Origin: SYIM01 sp041182885 | Lineage (GTDB): Bacteria > Pseudomonadota > Gammaproteobacteria > Burkholderiales > Burkholderiaceae_E | Reading direction: 5' to 3' | Length of the DNA stretch: 64,000 nt | Assembly: GCA_049423065.1 (NCBI GenBank) | Contig: JBMSQB010000001.1 | Location: 86,352-150,351, forward strand | Shown here: one piece after another, positions 44,101 through 53,025 of the stretch | Layout of the letters: each line of letters starts with the position of its first letter | How positions within the stretch are numbered: the stretch's first letter is position 1 | Notes under the pieces: generated by a model | Seen by the model: the letters and a program-made list of their open reading frames with translations, nothing else | What the model was told of the DNA's origin: nothing | Databases searched by the model: none | Translations under genes and position numbers: made by a program

Positions 44101-44805
44101 ATGAACGACCTTGCCGCAACCTTCCCGATGGTTGCTGACCTGCTTTCCGGCCGGCAGCCAGGTCTTTGGGCGATCGTTGGCCTCAGCTTGAAAGTAAGCG
44201 CCCTTGCCACGCTTGTCGCGTCAGTGCTGGCGTTGCCGCTCGCGGCTGTAATTGCCCTGTTTGATTTCCGTGGCCGCAACCTCCTCATCGCCGTACTGAA
44301 CGCCCTGATGGGCTTGCCTGCAGTAGTGGTTGGGTTGCTGGTCTATCTGCTCTTGTCGCGAGCCGGTCCGCTGGGCCCGCTGGGCATTCTGTTCACGCCA
44401 TCGGCCATGGTGATTGCCCAAGCCATCCTGGTGTTGCCGCTGGTCACCGCACTGGCGCGGCAGATCCTCGAGGATTCACTGCGCGAGCTTGGGCCTTATC
44501 TGCGTTCGCTGAAGGCGAGCCGTGCGCACCTGGTTCTGACTGTCCTCGCGGAAACACGCTTGTCGCTCCTCACTGCGCTGCTTGCCGGCTTTGGCCGAGC
44601 AGCGGCCGAGGTTGGCGCGGTCATGATCGTGGGGGGCAATATCGAAGGCGTCACCCGCACCATGACGACCGCAATCGCACTGGAGACCAGCAAAGGCGAT
44701 TTGGCCCTTGCCTTGTCGCTGGGGTTCATTCTGATTGCCGTCGTCCTGGCAGTGAACGCCTGTGCGCAGTGGCTTCGAGTTCGTGCCCATGCAACGCTTG
44801 GTTGA
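44101..44805 (+). CDS. tupB: Tungstate ABC transporter permease, TupB-like
   Basis: A 234-residue inner-membrane permease with five to six hydrophobic segments. The ABC-permease coupling loop is seen as R-Q-I-L-E-D-S-L-R-E-L-G and, later, the E-x3-G-x9-G block A-A-A-E-V-G-A-V-M-I-V-G-G-N, typical of molybdate/tungstate permeases. It is first in the tupB-tupC-tupA order and overlaps tupC by 17 bases. Tungstate is preferred over molybdate because of the TupA-type binding protein downstream. Confidence 0.9.
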   Translation: MNDLAATFPMVADLLSGRQPGLWAIVGLSLKVSALATLVASVLALPLAAVIALFDFRGRNLLIAVLNALMGLPAVVVGLLVYLLLSRAGPLGPLGILFTPSAMVIAQAILVLPLVTALARQILEDSLRELGPYLRSLKASRAHLVLTVLAETRLSLLTALLAGFGRAAAEVGAVMIVGGNIEGVTRTMTTAIALETSKGDLALALSLGFILIAVVLAVNACAQWLRVRAHATLG

Positions 44806-45526
44806 GCCGCCAGCCTCGCTCGCCCTGGATGCGCTTGCCTTTTCGGCTGGTGGGCAATCCATTGTCAAGCCGGTCACCCTGGTGCTGCCCTTATCGGGGC
44901 GAACACTGATCCTCGGCCCGAACGGCGCCGGAAAGAGCACGCTCCTGCAACTCATCCACGGCATGCTGCCCCCCGACCACGGGTCGGTCGCTGTTCGTCA
45001 GCCGGGAGCGGCTGATCGCCCGGTCGGGGCGCATGAACTGGGCTTCGTCCTGCAACGGCCGGTGATGCTCGCCCGATCGGTGCTTGAAAACGTGACTCAC
45101 GCGCTGGCGGTGCGTGGCGTGGCCCGCGCAGAGCGCGAGTCGCGAGCCCGGCATGTGCTGGCGGGGGTAGGGCTTGCCGCGCTTGCGTCCAGGCCAGCGC
45201 CGCGCCTGTCTGGTGGCGAGCAGCAGCGCCTTGCGATGGCCAGGGTGATGGCAGCAGACCCCGCGTGCCTGCTCCTGGATGAGCCGACCGCGCATCTCGA
45301 CCCCGGCGCCACCGCATCCATCGAGCGCTTGCTTCGCGATTGGTCGACCGCTGGCACCGGGTTCGTCATGAGCACACACGATCTCGCGCAGGCCCGTCGA
45401 CTGGCTGACCAGATCATCTTCATGCATCGAGGCGAAGTGATCGAGTTCGGCCCGGCGAATCGTTTCTTCGCCTCGCCCGCCACCGAAATCGGTGCGCGCT
45501 TTCTGGCGGGCGACATACTTGAGTGA
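44789..45526 (+). CDS. tupC: Tungstate ABC transporter ATP-binding protein, TupC-like
   Basis: An ABC ATPase of about 245 residues. Walker A G-P-N-G-A-G-K-S-T near residue 43, signature L-S-G-G-E-Q-Q-R near 140, Walker B L-L-L-D-E-P-T near 161, and the H-loop histidine in S-T-H-D-L near 193. No TOBE (molybdate-binding) domain is appended. The ATG at 44789 is preferred to the GTG at 44762 because it restores the normal ATPase N-terminus. Confidence 0.92.
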   Translation: MQRLVEPPASLALDALAFSAGGQSIVKPVTLVLPLSGRTLILGPNGAGKSTLLQLIHGMLPPDHGSVAVRQPGAADRPVGAHELGFVLQRPVMLARSVLENVTHALAVRGVARAERESRARHVLAGVGLAALASRPAPRLSGGEQQRLAMARVMAADPACLLLDEPTAHLDPGATASIERLLRDWSTAGTGFVMSTHDLAQARRLADQIIFMHRGEVIEFGPANRFFASPATEIGARFLAGDILE

Positions 45527-45544
45527 GTCGAGGAGAAATCAATC

Positions 45545-46420
45545 ATGAACGCTGGCAATCGACCTCATGCGGCTCGCCGGCTGATCGCCGTCACGCTGAT
45601 CCTCGCCACGTCAGGCGGCCCAATGGCGACGGTGGCTCAACCGCTATCACGGACGGCCGAGTCGGCTGATGCGAGCCATATCGTGATGGCCTCCACCACC
45701 TCGACCGAGCAGTCGGGCCTGTTCACGCATGTGCTGCCGCGCTTTACCGCGAAAACCGGTATCCAGGTCCGCGTCGTGGCGCTGGGAACCGGGCAGGCGA
45801 TCTCGGTTGCCTCGCGCGGTGACGCCGATCTGCTGTTCGTCCATGACAAGGTTGCAGAGGAAAAATTTGTCGCTGACGGGTTTGGGCTCGCGCGGCGGGA
45901 TGTGATGTACAACGACTTCGTCGTGGTGGGCCCGGCGTCTGACCCCGCCCGGTTGTCGGGCGTTCGCGATGTGGTCCGGGCGCTTGGCCAGATCGCACAG
46001 GGGCGGCATCCGTTCCTGTCCCGGGGCGACCGCAGTGGTACCCACGCGGCCGAGCTTCGGTACTGGAAAGACGCGGGGGTCGATCCCAAGGCCTCGGCGG
46101 GCGCTTGGTATCGCGAAACCGGTTCAGGTATGGGGCCGACGCTGAACATCGCCGCGGCGATGAACGCCCATGCACTCACCGATCGGGGCACCTGGCTCAA
46201 TTTCCGGAACCGCGGGGAGTTGAAGGTGCTGGTCGAGGGCGATGAACGCCTGTTCAACCAGTATGGCGTGATCGTGGTGAACCCTGCCCGTCACCCGCAT
46301 GTGAAACTGAAGCAGGCGCAAGCCTTCGCCGATTGGATTGTGTCTTCTGAGGGCCAGCAGGCGATCGCCGACTACCGGATTGGCGGCGAAGCGCTGTTTT
46401 TCCCCAACGCCAAGCGCTAA
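45545..46420 (+). CDS. tupA: Tungstate ABC transporter substrate-binding protein, TupA-like
   Basis: A 291-residue periplasmic binding protein. A signal peptide covers about residues 1-36. The mature protein begins with the TupA-type ligand loop A-S-T-T-S-T-E-Q-S-G-L, then G-T-G-Q-A-I near 78, R-G-D-A-D-L-L-F-V-H-D near 90, and S-R-G-D-R-S-G-T-H near 160. This T-T-S-T-E-Q-S-G pattern separates TupA from molybdate-binding ModA. It lies 18 bases after tupC; the next gene is convergent. Confidence 0.93.
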   Translation: MNAGNRPHAARRLIAVTLILATSGGPMATVAQPLSRTAESADASHIVMASTTSTEQSGLFTHVLPRFTAKTGIQVRVVALGTGQAISVASRGDADLLFVHDKVAEEKFVADGFGLARRDVMYNDFVVVGPASDPARLSGVRDVVRALGQIAQGRHPFLSRGDRSGTHAAELRYWKDAGVDPKASAGAWYRETGSGMGPTLNIAAAMNAHALTDRGTWLNFRNRGELKVLVEGDERLFNQYGVIVVNPARHPHVKLKQAQAFADWIVSSEGQQAIADYRIGGEALFFPNAKR

Positions 46421-46423
46421 CCC

Positions 46424-46470
46424 AAAAAAGAGGGGTCCGGGCGACTGGTTCAACAGCCTGCCGGGACCCC
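46424..46470 (-). terminator. Rho-independent terminator of the response-regulator gene
   Basis: Read on the minus strand, an 11-bp stem with one mismatch (GGGGTCCCGGC / GCCCGGACCCC) is followed by TCTTTTTT. It lies just beyond the minus-strand regulator gene and also between it and the convergent tupA, whose transcript would form the same stem without a T tract. Confidence 0.8.
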
Positions 46471-46500
46471 GTGAACGGCGCCGGGGGATGCGGGGCGAAA

Positions 46501-47214
46501 TCAGGCCGGTTCGCTTGCGATCTTGAGTCCCAGTTGATTGGCTGCGATCACCGCCTGGGTTCGGTTGCGTGCCCCGAGCGCACGCAGCACCGCGCTTACG
46601 TGAATCTTGACGGTGCCTTCGGCGAGATCCAGTTCGCGGCAGATGAGCTTATTGGGCAGACCCCTGAGAATCAGTCGAAGCACGTCGCACTGGCGCCCGG
46701 TGAGGCCCAGGCTTCGCGGATCGCGCGAGGCGGGGCGTGCGGGTTGCACGCGAGACATGGCGTTGTTCGGAGTCCAACCCGTGTTCGTGACAACCTCCTT
46801 GGGCACATACATGTGGCCTGCTGCCACCATCTGGAGCGCATAGCGAAGCACGTCGTGGTGAACGGTTTTGGGTATGAAGCCCTGCGCGCCCAGATTGAGG
46901 CAGCGCATGATGGTGTCGCGTTCGCCATCGGCCGACAGCACCACCACCGGCGTGTCGGGGCGCAGCAGTCGCAGGCCCTGCAGGGCATCGTAGCCGTCGC
47001 TATCGGGGAGCCCGAGGTCGAGCAGGATGCAGTCGACGCGGTTGCCTTCGGCGAGGAGCCGACGGGCTTCGCCGTAGCTTGCCGCGAATTCGACCTTGGA
47101 GTCGGGTGCAACGGTTTCAAGCGTGTAGCGCAGTGCGTCGCTCATGATCGGATGGTCATCGACCAGCAGAAAGCGTTTGGCCGGACGATGCATGAGGGAG
47201 TTCGAAAGGTGCAT
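46501..47214 (-). CDS. NarL/FixJ (LuxR-type) response regulator, orphan
   Basis: A 237-residue two-component regulator. The receiver domain (about 14-130) has D19/D20 and phospho-acceptor D66 in L-L-D-L-G-L-P-D, a T/S switch residue near V-V-V-L-S-A-D, and K115 in I-P-K-T. The C-terminal LuxR HTH (about 170-230) has L-T-G-R-Q-C-D-V-L-R-L and E-G-T-V-K-I-H-V. No sensor kinase is nearby, so its partner and targets are unknown. The start is preceded by a strong AAGGAG site; it diverges from dusA across 53 bases. Confidence 0.9.
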   Translation of the reverse strand: MHLSNSLMHRPAKRFLLVDDHPIMSDALRYTLETVAPDSKVEFAASYGEARRLLAEGNRVDCILLDLGLPDSDGYDALQGLRLLRPDTPVVVLSADGERDTIMRCLNLGAQGFIPKTVHHDVLRYALQMVAAGHMYVPKEVVTNTGWTPNNAMSRVQPARPASRDPRSLGLTGRQCDVLRLILRGLPNKLICRELDLAEGTVKIHVSAVLRALGARNRTQAVIAANQLGLKIASEPA

Positions 47215-47267
47215 GTCGTTCTCCTTGAAGGAGGTTGGTTATTGGTTGACGAAGTAAAGTACGCCCG

Positions 47268-48239
47268 ATGAATGATGATTGGCGTTTCTGCGTAGCACCA
47301 ATGATGGATTTCACGGATCGGTTCTGCCGGTACGTGCATCGCGCGTTCACTCGACGGGCGCGTCTATACACCGAGATGATCACCACCGGTGCGCTGATTC
47401 ACGGGCAGCGTGACCGATTGCTCAGATTCGATCAGGGCGAGCATCCGGTGGCGTTGCAGATTGGTGGATCCGAGCCCGACGATCTTGCGCGTGCTGCAGC
47501 CTGGGGCGAACAGGCGGGCTACGACGAAATCAATCTCAACTGTGGTTGCCCCAGCGAGCGCGTGCAGCGTGGGGCGTTTGGCGCCTGTCTGATGGCCGAG
47601 CCCGATCTGGTTGCCGACTGTGTGCGCGCAATGCGCGAGGTGGTCAAGGTGCCGGTCACCGTCAAGCACCGGATCGGCCTTGACCGGGACGAATCCTATG
47701 ATTTTGTCGCGCGCTTTGTTGATCGGGTGGCGCAGGCGGGGTGCAAGGTGTTCATCGTGCATGCGCGGAACGCGTGGCTTCAGGGGCTGAGCCCGAAGGA
47801 GAACCGTGAGGTCCCGCCGCTTCGCTATGAGACGGTGTATCGGCTCAAGCGTGACTTCCCTTCACTCACGATCGTGATCAACGGTGGACTGCGCAGTCAT
47901 GAGGAGGCTCTCAAACAACTCGACCATGTCGATGGCGTCATGCTGGGACGAGCGGCCTGTGATGATCCCTGGCTGCTCGCGCGCGTGGATTCACGCTTCT
48001 ACGGTGCGGTCGACCCGATCGATGACCGGTTGCAGGTTCTTGAGGCGATCCGGCCGTTTCTCGCCCAGCAGGTGGTTGAAGGCGTGTCGGCGCGCGCGGT
48101 GCTCAGGCATGTGATGGGGCTTTTCAACGGGTTGCCTGGCGCGCGTGCGTGGCGGCGAACCCTGAGCGACAGCGCGCTGCTGGCGCAGTATGGCGCGGGT
48201 ACGCTCGATCAGGCGCTCGCTCGAATGCTTCGCACGTAG
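47268..48239 (+). CDS. dusA: tRNA-dihydrouridine(20/20a) synthase DusA
   Basis: An FMN-dependent enzyme reducing uridines in the tRNA D loop. 323 residues. C-V-A-P-M-M-D-F-T-D-R at residue 8 is the DusA form of the FMN-binding start; the catalytic cysteine is in L-N-C-G-C-P-S-E-R-V-Q near residue 95, followed by K-H-R-I-G-L-D near 139 and I-N-G-G-L-R near 205. The M-M-D-F-T-D-R start and G-C-P-S-E-R-V-Q segment separate it from DusB and DusC. Confidence 0.94.
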   Translation: MNDDWRFCVAPMMDFTDRFCRYVHRAFTRRARLYTEMITTGALIHGQRDRLLRFDQGEHPVALQIGGSEPDDLARAAAWGEQAGYDEINLNCGCPSERVQRGAFGACLMAEPDLVADCVRAMREVVKVPVTVKHRIGLDRDESYDFVARFVDRVAQAGCKVFIVHARNAWLQGLSPKENREVPPLRYETVYRLKRDFPSLTIVINGGLRSHEEALKQLDHVDGVMLGRAACDDPWLLARVDSRFYGAVDPIDDRLQVLEAIRPFLAQQVVEGVSARAVLRHVMGLFNGLPGARAWRRTLSDSALLAQYGAGTLDQALARMLRT

Positions 48240-48556
48240 GCGAGAATGGCAAGAAAAGCGATCGCCGCGAGACCAGCTTCGATCGTGCCAAGCAGCACAC
48301 CCAGTCCCTGGTCACTGGCGGCCCGCACCAATCCTTCCATCAGATAGATCATGACGATCATCGACCACCACTGGAACGCGCGCACACGGCCCGCATGCAA
48401 TGCAGGCAAGGCGAGAGCCAGGGGAATGACCTTGAGGGACAGCAGCCATGCGCCCGGACGCAGCGGCGCGAGCCATAACTCCCAGGCGAGACCGAGGATG
48501 ATCAGCGCGACAAAGCAGCCGACGACAAGACGTCTGAGGGTGATCGTGGAAAGCAC
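48209..48556 (-). CDS. DUF2069 family membrane protein
   Basis: A 115-residue protein with four hydrophobic segments and the family block L-K-V-I-P-L-A-L-A-L-P-A-L near residue 41, then Q-W-W-S-M-I-V-M-I-Y-L-M-E-G near 63. DUF2069 proteins are small inner-membrane proteins of unknown role. The gene tail overlaps the end of dusA by 31 bases on the opposite strand. It is divergent from the yihY-like gene. Confidence 0.88.
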   Translation of the reverse strand: MLSTITLRRLVVGCFVALIILGLAWELWLAPLRPGAWLLSLKVIPLALALPALHAGRVRAFQWWSMIVMIYLMEGLVRAASDQGLGVLLGTIEAGLAAIAFLAILAYVRSIRASA

Positions 48557-48659
48557 ACGGCCGATTATAGAGGCGAGCCTGCGATGACCTTGTCGCTACG
48601 CCGGTTACCCATCGCATGGGTAGGTTTCGATCGTCGATTGCGGTTCATGCGGGAGCAGC

Positions 48660-49979
48660 TTGTCGGCGCCCGCTCGGGAGCGATCTGTGCTTGAGCGTAG
48701 AGCGGGCGAGGCCACGTTTCGCGAGCGGACCCGGCGGCTGGTGTTCGACATGCTTCGCCGGGCGCGACGCCTGCGTCTTCAACAGACCGCCGCCAGCCTC
48801 GCGTTTCTCTCCCTGTTTGCAGCCGTGCCGGTACTGTCCATTGCGTTGTCTGTGCTGTCTGCCTTACCGGTGTTTGAACGGCTGCAGGAAAGCGTTCAGG
48901 ATTTTTTGCTGCGCAATCTTTTTCCGGAAGCCTTCAGCGAGACTGTCATGGGCTATCTCGAGGAGTTCGCGGGGCGGGCGAGTCGGCTGTCAGTCGTGGG
49001 CGGCATTCTGTTCTTCATGACCGCAGTCACGGCACTGCGGGTGATCGAGACCACGATGAATGCGATCTGGAGCACCGCAAGGCGCCGATCCCTGCCGCAC
49101 CGGATCGGGCTTTATTGGGCGCTCCTCACGCTTGCGCCAATCGCGCTTGCGGCGGTGCTGGCTTTGAACAGCCGCGTCATCGCGGAGCTGATGAGTGGCG
49201 TGGAAATGATCTGGGTGCAGTCGATCTGGTTCGCAGCGCTTCCCTGGCTGCTGGGCGCAGTAGGGCTGTGGCTCATGTTTCTGCTGCTGCCAGCGGTACG
49301 TGTGGTTCCGCTTCATGCGCTGGTGGGCGCGTTGCTGTCGGGCGTGCTGCTGGTGTTGCTGCAGCGCGGCCTGGGCTGGAGCGTTCGCCAGTTGCCCACT
49401 TATGAGGTGGTGTACGGCGCGTTTGCCGCGTTGCCGCTGCTTCTGATCTGGTTGTTTCTCGCCTGGGCGGCTGTGCTCGCGGGTGCGCTCCTCGCAGCGA
49501 GCCTTCGGCACTGGTCCGCGCCGCTCGATGAGCCCACGCCTGATGATTCGCCTGGCACCCGATTCGATGACGGCGTCACGGTGCTGCGGGCGCTGCTTCA
49601 GGCCTTTGCGGGTCAGCAGGCCGCTGGCAATCCCCGGGTGATTGCAGTGGCCGCGTACAGTCTCGCCGAGCACTTCGGGCACAACGCCCAGCGCGCCGAG
49701 CAGGCGGCCGAGATGCTGGAGCGCCTCGGGTATGTCATCCGGCTGGTGCATCTGGCCGGGCGTCCATCCACGCCGGGTCTGCCTCATGCCGAGGGGCACG
49801 GAAGGCGCGTGGGTGTGTCCGATGTCTGGTCCGAGCGGTGGGCCTGGGCGGGTTCACCGGAAGCGCTCACGCTGCGACCGTTGTTTGACGATCTGTGGTG
49901 GGCAGGGCAGCCCGGTGGGGCTGCTGTCTGGCAGGGTGACCGGCTCGACCTGCCTCTGGATCAGGCGCTTGCCGGCTGA
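48660..49979 (+). CDS. YihY/UPF0761 family inner-membrane protein
   Basis: A 439-residue protein of the YihY family, once mis-assigned as ribonuclease BN; its role is not established. Six hydrophobic segments occupy about 40-290: T-A-A-S-L-A-F-L-S-L-F-A-A-V-P near 40 and Y-E-V-V-Y-G-A-F-A-A-L-P near 247 are family blocks. A C-terminal cytosolic extension (about 300-439) resembles a winged-helix part found in longer members. The final 19 bases overlap the convergent hydrolase gene. Confidence 0.88.
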   Translation: MSAPARERSVLERRAGEATFRERTRRLVFDMLRRARRLRLQQTAASLAFLSLFAAVPVLSIALSVLSALPVFERLQESVQDFLLRNLFPEAFSETVMGYLEEFAGRASRLSVVGGILFFMTAVTALRVIETTMNAIWSTARRRSLPHRIGLYWALLTLAPIALAAVLALNSRVIAELMSGVEMIWVQSIWFAALPWLLGAVGLWLMFLLLPAVRVVPLHALVGALLSGVLLVLLQRGLGWSVRQLPTYEVVYGAFAALPLLLIWLFLAWAAVLAGALLAASLRHWSAPLDEPTPDDSPGTRFDDGVTVLRALLQAFAGQQAAGNPRVIAVAAYSLAEHFGHNAQRAEQAAEMLERLGYVIRLVHLAGRPSTPGLPHAEGHGRRVGVSDVWSERWAWAGSPEALTLRPLFDDLWWAGQPGGAAVWQGDRLDLPLDQALAG

Positions 49980-50818
49980 ACGTCGGGCTTGAATCGCAGC
50001 GAGCGGGTGAAGCGGTGCAGCGCTTCAAGCACCGCGTCAGGGCGTTCACTCATCAGCGCATGACCGCTGCCCGGCACCTCGGTGATTTGCGGAGCGGGCA
50101 ACTGCTGTGCGAGAGCTGATTCGGTCAGGGCTGCGGCGAGGGCCTTCGCTGCCTTGGGCGGAGTCATCATGTCCCGGCCGCCGAGGACCATCAACGCAGG
50201 GCAGGCCACGCGGCGTGCCGCATCGAACGCCTGGTCATACGCGTTGCAGGCGGAAAAATCGTTGAGAAGCACCCCTTTCGCCTGGCGCTCCATCAGTCGG
50301 CGGTTCTGGACGAAGATTGAAAACCCGGGTCCGGGACACCCCGGTCGCGCATTGAGGGTGGCGTGCGACCAGGCGTTGATCATGTCGAATGCGCGCGGTT
50401 CGTCGGTACGGGCGGCCTCGAGCAGCGCGTCGGACACCTTCATGGGCGCGGCTGAAGCCACCAGCGCAATGCCCGCCGCCACCTCGGGGTGGTCGGCTGC
50501 GCACTGCAATGCCACCAGGGAACCCATGCTGTGCCCGCAGAGGAGCGCCGGCCCAATGCCGCAGGCGCGGGCCATTGCAGCGACCCAGTCCGACATCCGT
50601 TCGATGGTGGGGAGTGGTGCGCCGGCGCTTCGCCCGTGACCGGGCAAGTCAAGCGCGAGCACATCGAAGCCGTGGTGCGCGAGATAGCGCGACTGCAGGA
50701 TCCAGACACTATGGTCATGCTGGGCGCCATGAATGAACATCACCGCGGGCCGGTTGCCGCTCACTGGCCGGCCACCGGTGTAGGCATAGGCGGAAAGTCC
50801 GTCAAGCTTGACGTGCAT
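49961..50818 (-). CDS. Alpha/beta hydrolase family protein
   Basis: A 285-residue serine hydrolase. Oxyanion region F-I-H-G-A near residue 28, L-D-L-P-G-H-G-R-S near 57, nucleophile elbow G-H-S-M-G with S97, acid in G-G-R-D near 218, and histidine in G-S-G-H near 252. No signal peptide. Substrate unknown. It follows the MetY-type gene by 16 bases in the same direction, so the two may be co-transcribed; such an esterase next to an O-acylhomoserine enzyme raises a homoserine acetyltransferase-like idea, but the motifs are those of a generic hydrolase. Confidence 0.85.
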   Translation of the reverse strand: MHVKLDGLSAYAYTGGRPVSGNRPAVMFIHGAQHDHSVWILQSRYLAHHGFDVLALDLPGHGRSAGAPLPTIERMSDWVAAMARACGIGPALLCGHSMGSLVALQCAADHPEVAAGIALVASAAPMKVSDALLEAARTDEPRAFDMINAWSHATLNARPGCPGPGFSIFVQNRRLMERQAKGVLLNDFSACNAYDQAFDAARRVACPALMVLGGRDMMTPPKAAKALAAALTESALAQQLPAPQITEVPGSGHALMSERPDAVLEALHRFTRSLRFKPDVQPASA

Positions 50819-50834
50819 GATGGTTGACTCCTCC

Positions 50835-52130
50835 TCAGCCGCGCTCGGCTGCGCGAAAGGCGGCCTTGAGGTCAGCGATCAGATCATCGGGATCCTCGAG
50901 TCCGATCGACAGGCGCAGGGTTCCTTCGCTGATGCCGGCGGACGCGAGGGCGTTGGCATCCATCCGGAAATGGGTCGTGGAGGCAGGATGGATGACCAGC
51001 GAACGCGCGTCGCCCACGTTGGCCAGGTGCGAGAACAGCCGCAGCGCCTCGACGAAGCGCCGGCCGGCCGCGCGATCGCCCTTCAGGTCGAAGCTGAAGA
51101 CCGCGCCGCAGCCTCGGGGCATCAGCCGCGCGGCCAGTGCATGGTCGGGGTGCGAGGGGAGTGCCGGGTAGGACACCCTCGCCACCATGGGATGCTCGGC
51201 AAGGAAGTGCGCGATCCGGACCGCGTTTGAGACATGGCGTTGCATGCGGACGGGAAGGGTTTCGATGCCCTGCAGGATCTGGAATGCATTCATCGGGCTC
51301 AGGCAGGCGCCGAAATCGCGCAGCCCCTCGCGGCGCGCGCGAAGCAGGAAGGGGGCTACTGTGGATTCTTCGGCAAACACCATGCCGTGGAAGCCTTCAT
51401 ACGGCGCGGTCAGTTCAGGAAACCGTCCCGACGCGTCCCAGTTGAAACGGCCGGAGTCAACCAGCAGGCCGCCGATCACCGTGCCGTGGCCGCAAAGAAA
51501 CTTGGTGGCCGAGTGGAACAGCAGGTCTGCGCCGTGCTCGAAGGGGCGAAGCAGCCATGGCGTTGTGAAGGTCGAATCGACCAGAAGCGGAATGCCCTGC
51601 GCATGGGCGATGTCGGCCACCGAGGGGATATCGAGCACGTCGAGGCCGGGATTGCCCAGCGTTTCGGCAAACAGCAGCCGGGTCTGTGGTCGGATTGCGG
51701 CGCGCCATTCGTCGAGATGCCTGGGATTGACGAAGGTGGTTTCAATACCGAACCGCGCCAGCGTGTAATGGAGCAGGTTGTGCGATCCGCCGTACAGCGC
51801 GCTGGAGGCGACGATGTGCGAGCCCGCTCCCGCGATGGTGGCGATGGCCAGGTGCAGTGCCGCCTGACCACTGGCCGTGGCGATCGCGCCTGCCCCCGCC
51901 TCGAGCGCAGCGATCCGCTCCTCGAGCACCGCCACCGTGGGATTGCTGATCCGGGAATAGACATGACCAGCCTGCTCCATATTGAAGAGGCCGGCTGCAT
52001 GATCGGAATCGCGAAACACGAACGACGCCGACAGATAAATGGGCGTGGCGCGCGCGCCGGTGTCACTGTCAGGGGCCGCGCCAGCGTGCAGGGACAGCGT
52101 ATCGAATCCGTAATAGTCGCGTTGGCTCAT
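50835..52130 (-). CDS. metY: O-acetylhomoserine sulfhydrylase-type PLP enzyme
   Basis: A Cys/Met-metabolism PLP enzyme, 431 residues, expected to make homocysteine from O-acetylhomoserine and sulfide. Family start F-D-T-L-S-L-H-A-G near residue 9; Y-S-R-I-S-N-P-T near 58; the PLP lysine K210 in H-S-A-T-K-F-L. The length and S-A-S-F-V-F-R / Y-S-R-I-S-N-P-T forms favour MetY over MetB/MetC. No SAM or SAH riboswitch is visible in the 89-base upstream gap. Confidence 0.9.
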   Translation of the reverse strand: MSQRDYYGFDTLSLHAGAAPDSDTGARATPIYLSASFVFRDSDHAAGLFNMEQAGHVYSRISNPTVAVLEERIAALEAGAGAIATASGQAALHLAIATIAGAGSHIVASSALYGGSHNLLHYTLARFGIETTFVNPRHLDEWRAAIRPQTRLLFAETLGNPGLDVLDIPSVADIAHAQGIPLLVDSTFTTPWLLRPFEHGADLLFHSATKFLCGHGTVIGGLLVDSGRFNWDASGRFPELTAPYEGFHGMVFAEESTVAPFLLRARREGLRDFGACLSPMNAFQILQGIETLPVRMQRHVSNAVRIAHFLAEHPMVARVSYPALPSHPDHALAARLMPRGCGAVFSFDLKGDRAAGRRFVEALRLFSHLANVGDARSLVIHPASTTHFRMDANALASAGISEGTLRLSIGLEDPDDLIADLKAAFRAAERG

Positions 52131-52219
52131 TTTGAGAGTGCTTGAAGTGGCCGGCGCAGTATGAACATGCGGCTGACAGGGGTCAATCCAGGCAATTCGG
52201 GCGGTTTGGATAGAATCGA

Positions 52220-52969
52220 ATGATGAAAATTCTGATCAGCAATGACGACGGTTATCTGTCGCCGGGAATCGCGATGCTCGCGAAGGTGGCCTCACGTTAT
52301 GGTCAGGCGGTGGTGGTTGCACCCGACCAGGACCGAAGCGGCGCCTCGAACTCGCTGACCCTTGATCGACCGCTCACCGTACGGACCGCGCCAAGCGGCT
52401 TCATGTATCTGAACGGCACCCCCACCGACTGCGTTCACATCGCCATTACCGGCATGCTGGGGTGGCGCCCCGATCTGGTGCTGAGCGGCCTGAACGACGG
52501 CGCCAACATGGGTGACGACACCATCTACTCGGGCACCGTCGCCGCAGCCATGGAAGGCCTTCAGCTGGGGGTCCCTGCCATTGCGTTTTCGATTGTGCAG
52601 AAGGGCTTTGCGCACCTCGAGGCAGCTGGCAGCATCGTCGACCGTATCGTGCGCCGCTGGGTCGAATCGCCGCCCGACGCGCCCATGCTGCTGAACGTCA
52701 ACATTCCTTCGTTGCCCGAAGACAAACTCGGGCCTATCCGAACCACCCGCCTCGGCAAGCGTCATTTCGCCGAGCCAGCCATTCCGGGACGTAATCCGCG
52801 TGATGAGCCGATCTGGTGGATCGGGCCGCCCGGTTCCGCCCGTGACGCGGGCCCGGGTACCGATTTTCATGCGGTCGAGTCGGGCGAGGTGTCGGTCACG
52901 CCACTGGAAGTCGACCTTACCGGCTACAGTCGCCTCGAACGGGTAGGTGGATGGCTGGCATCGGCTTGA
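52220..52969 (+). CDS. surE: 5'/3'-nucleotidase SurE
   Basis: A survival-protein nucleotidase that dephosphorylates nucleoside monophosphates. 249 residues. The metal site I-S-N-D-D-G-Y at residue 5 and S-G-x-N near 92-96 (L-S-G-L-N-D-G-A-N) are intact, as is Y-S-G-T-V-A-A-A-M-E near 106. Two adjacent ATGs (52220, 52223) are possible starts. First gene of surE-pcm-nlpD, a conserved stress-linked set. Confidence 0.96.
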   Translation: MMKILISNDDGYLSPGIAMLAKVASRYGQAVVVAPDQDRSGASNSLTLDRPLTVRTAPSGFMYLNGTPTDCVHIAITGMLGWRPDLVLSGLNDGANMGDDTIYSGTVAAAMEGLQLGVPAIAFSIVQKGFAHLEAAGSIVDRIVRRWVESPPDAPMLLNVNIPSLPEDKLGPIRTTRLGKRHFAEPAIPGRNPRDEPIWWIGPPGSARDAGPGTDFHAVESGEVSVTPLEVDLTGYSRLERVGGWLASA

Positions 52970-53025
52970 AGCCGGGTGGATGTGCTGTTCGCGGCAGCGC
53001 CTGCGCGTCCTGACGGGAGAATGGC

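Noticed and set aside
26231..46420. Integrated mobile island with attachment sites
   Set aside because: No integrase, transposase or second copy of the tRNA-Glu 3' end was seen; kept only as a weak hint among the findings.
52131..52219. SAM or SAH riboswitch upstream of metY
   Set aside because: The 89-base gap to surE is too short and shows no matching helices.
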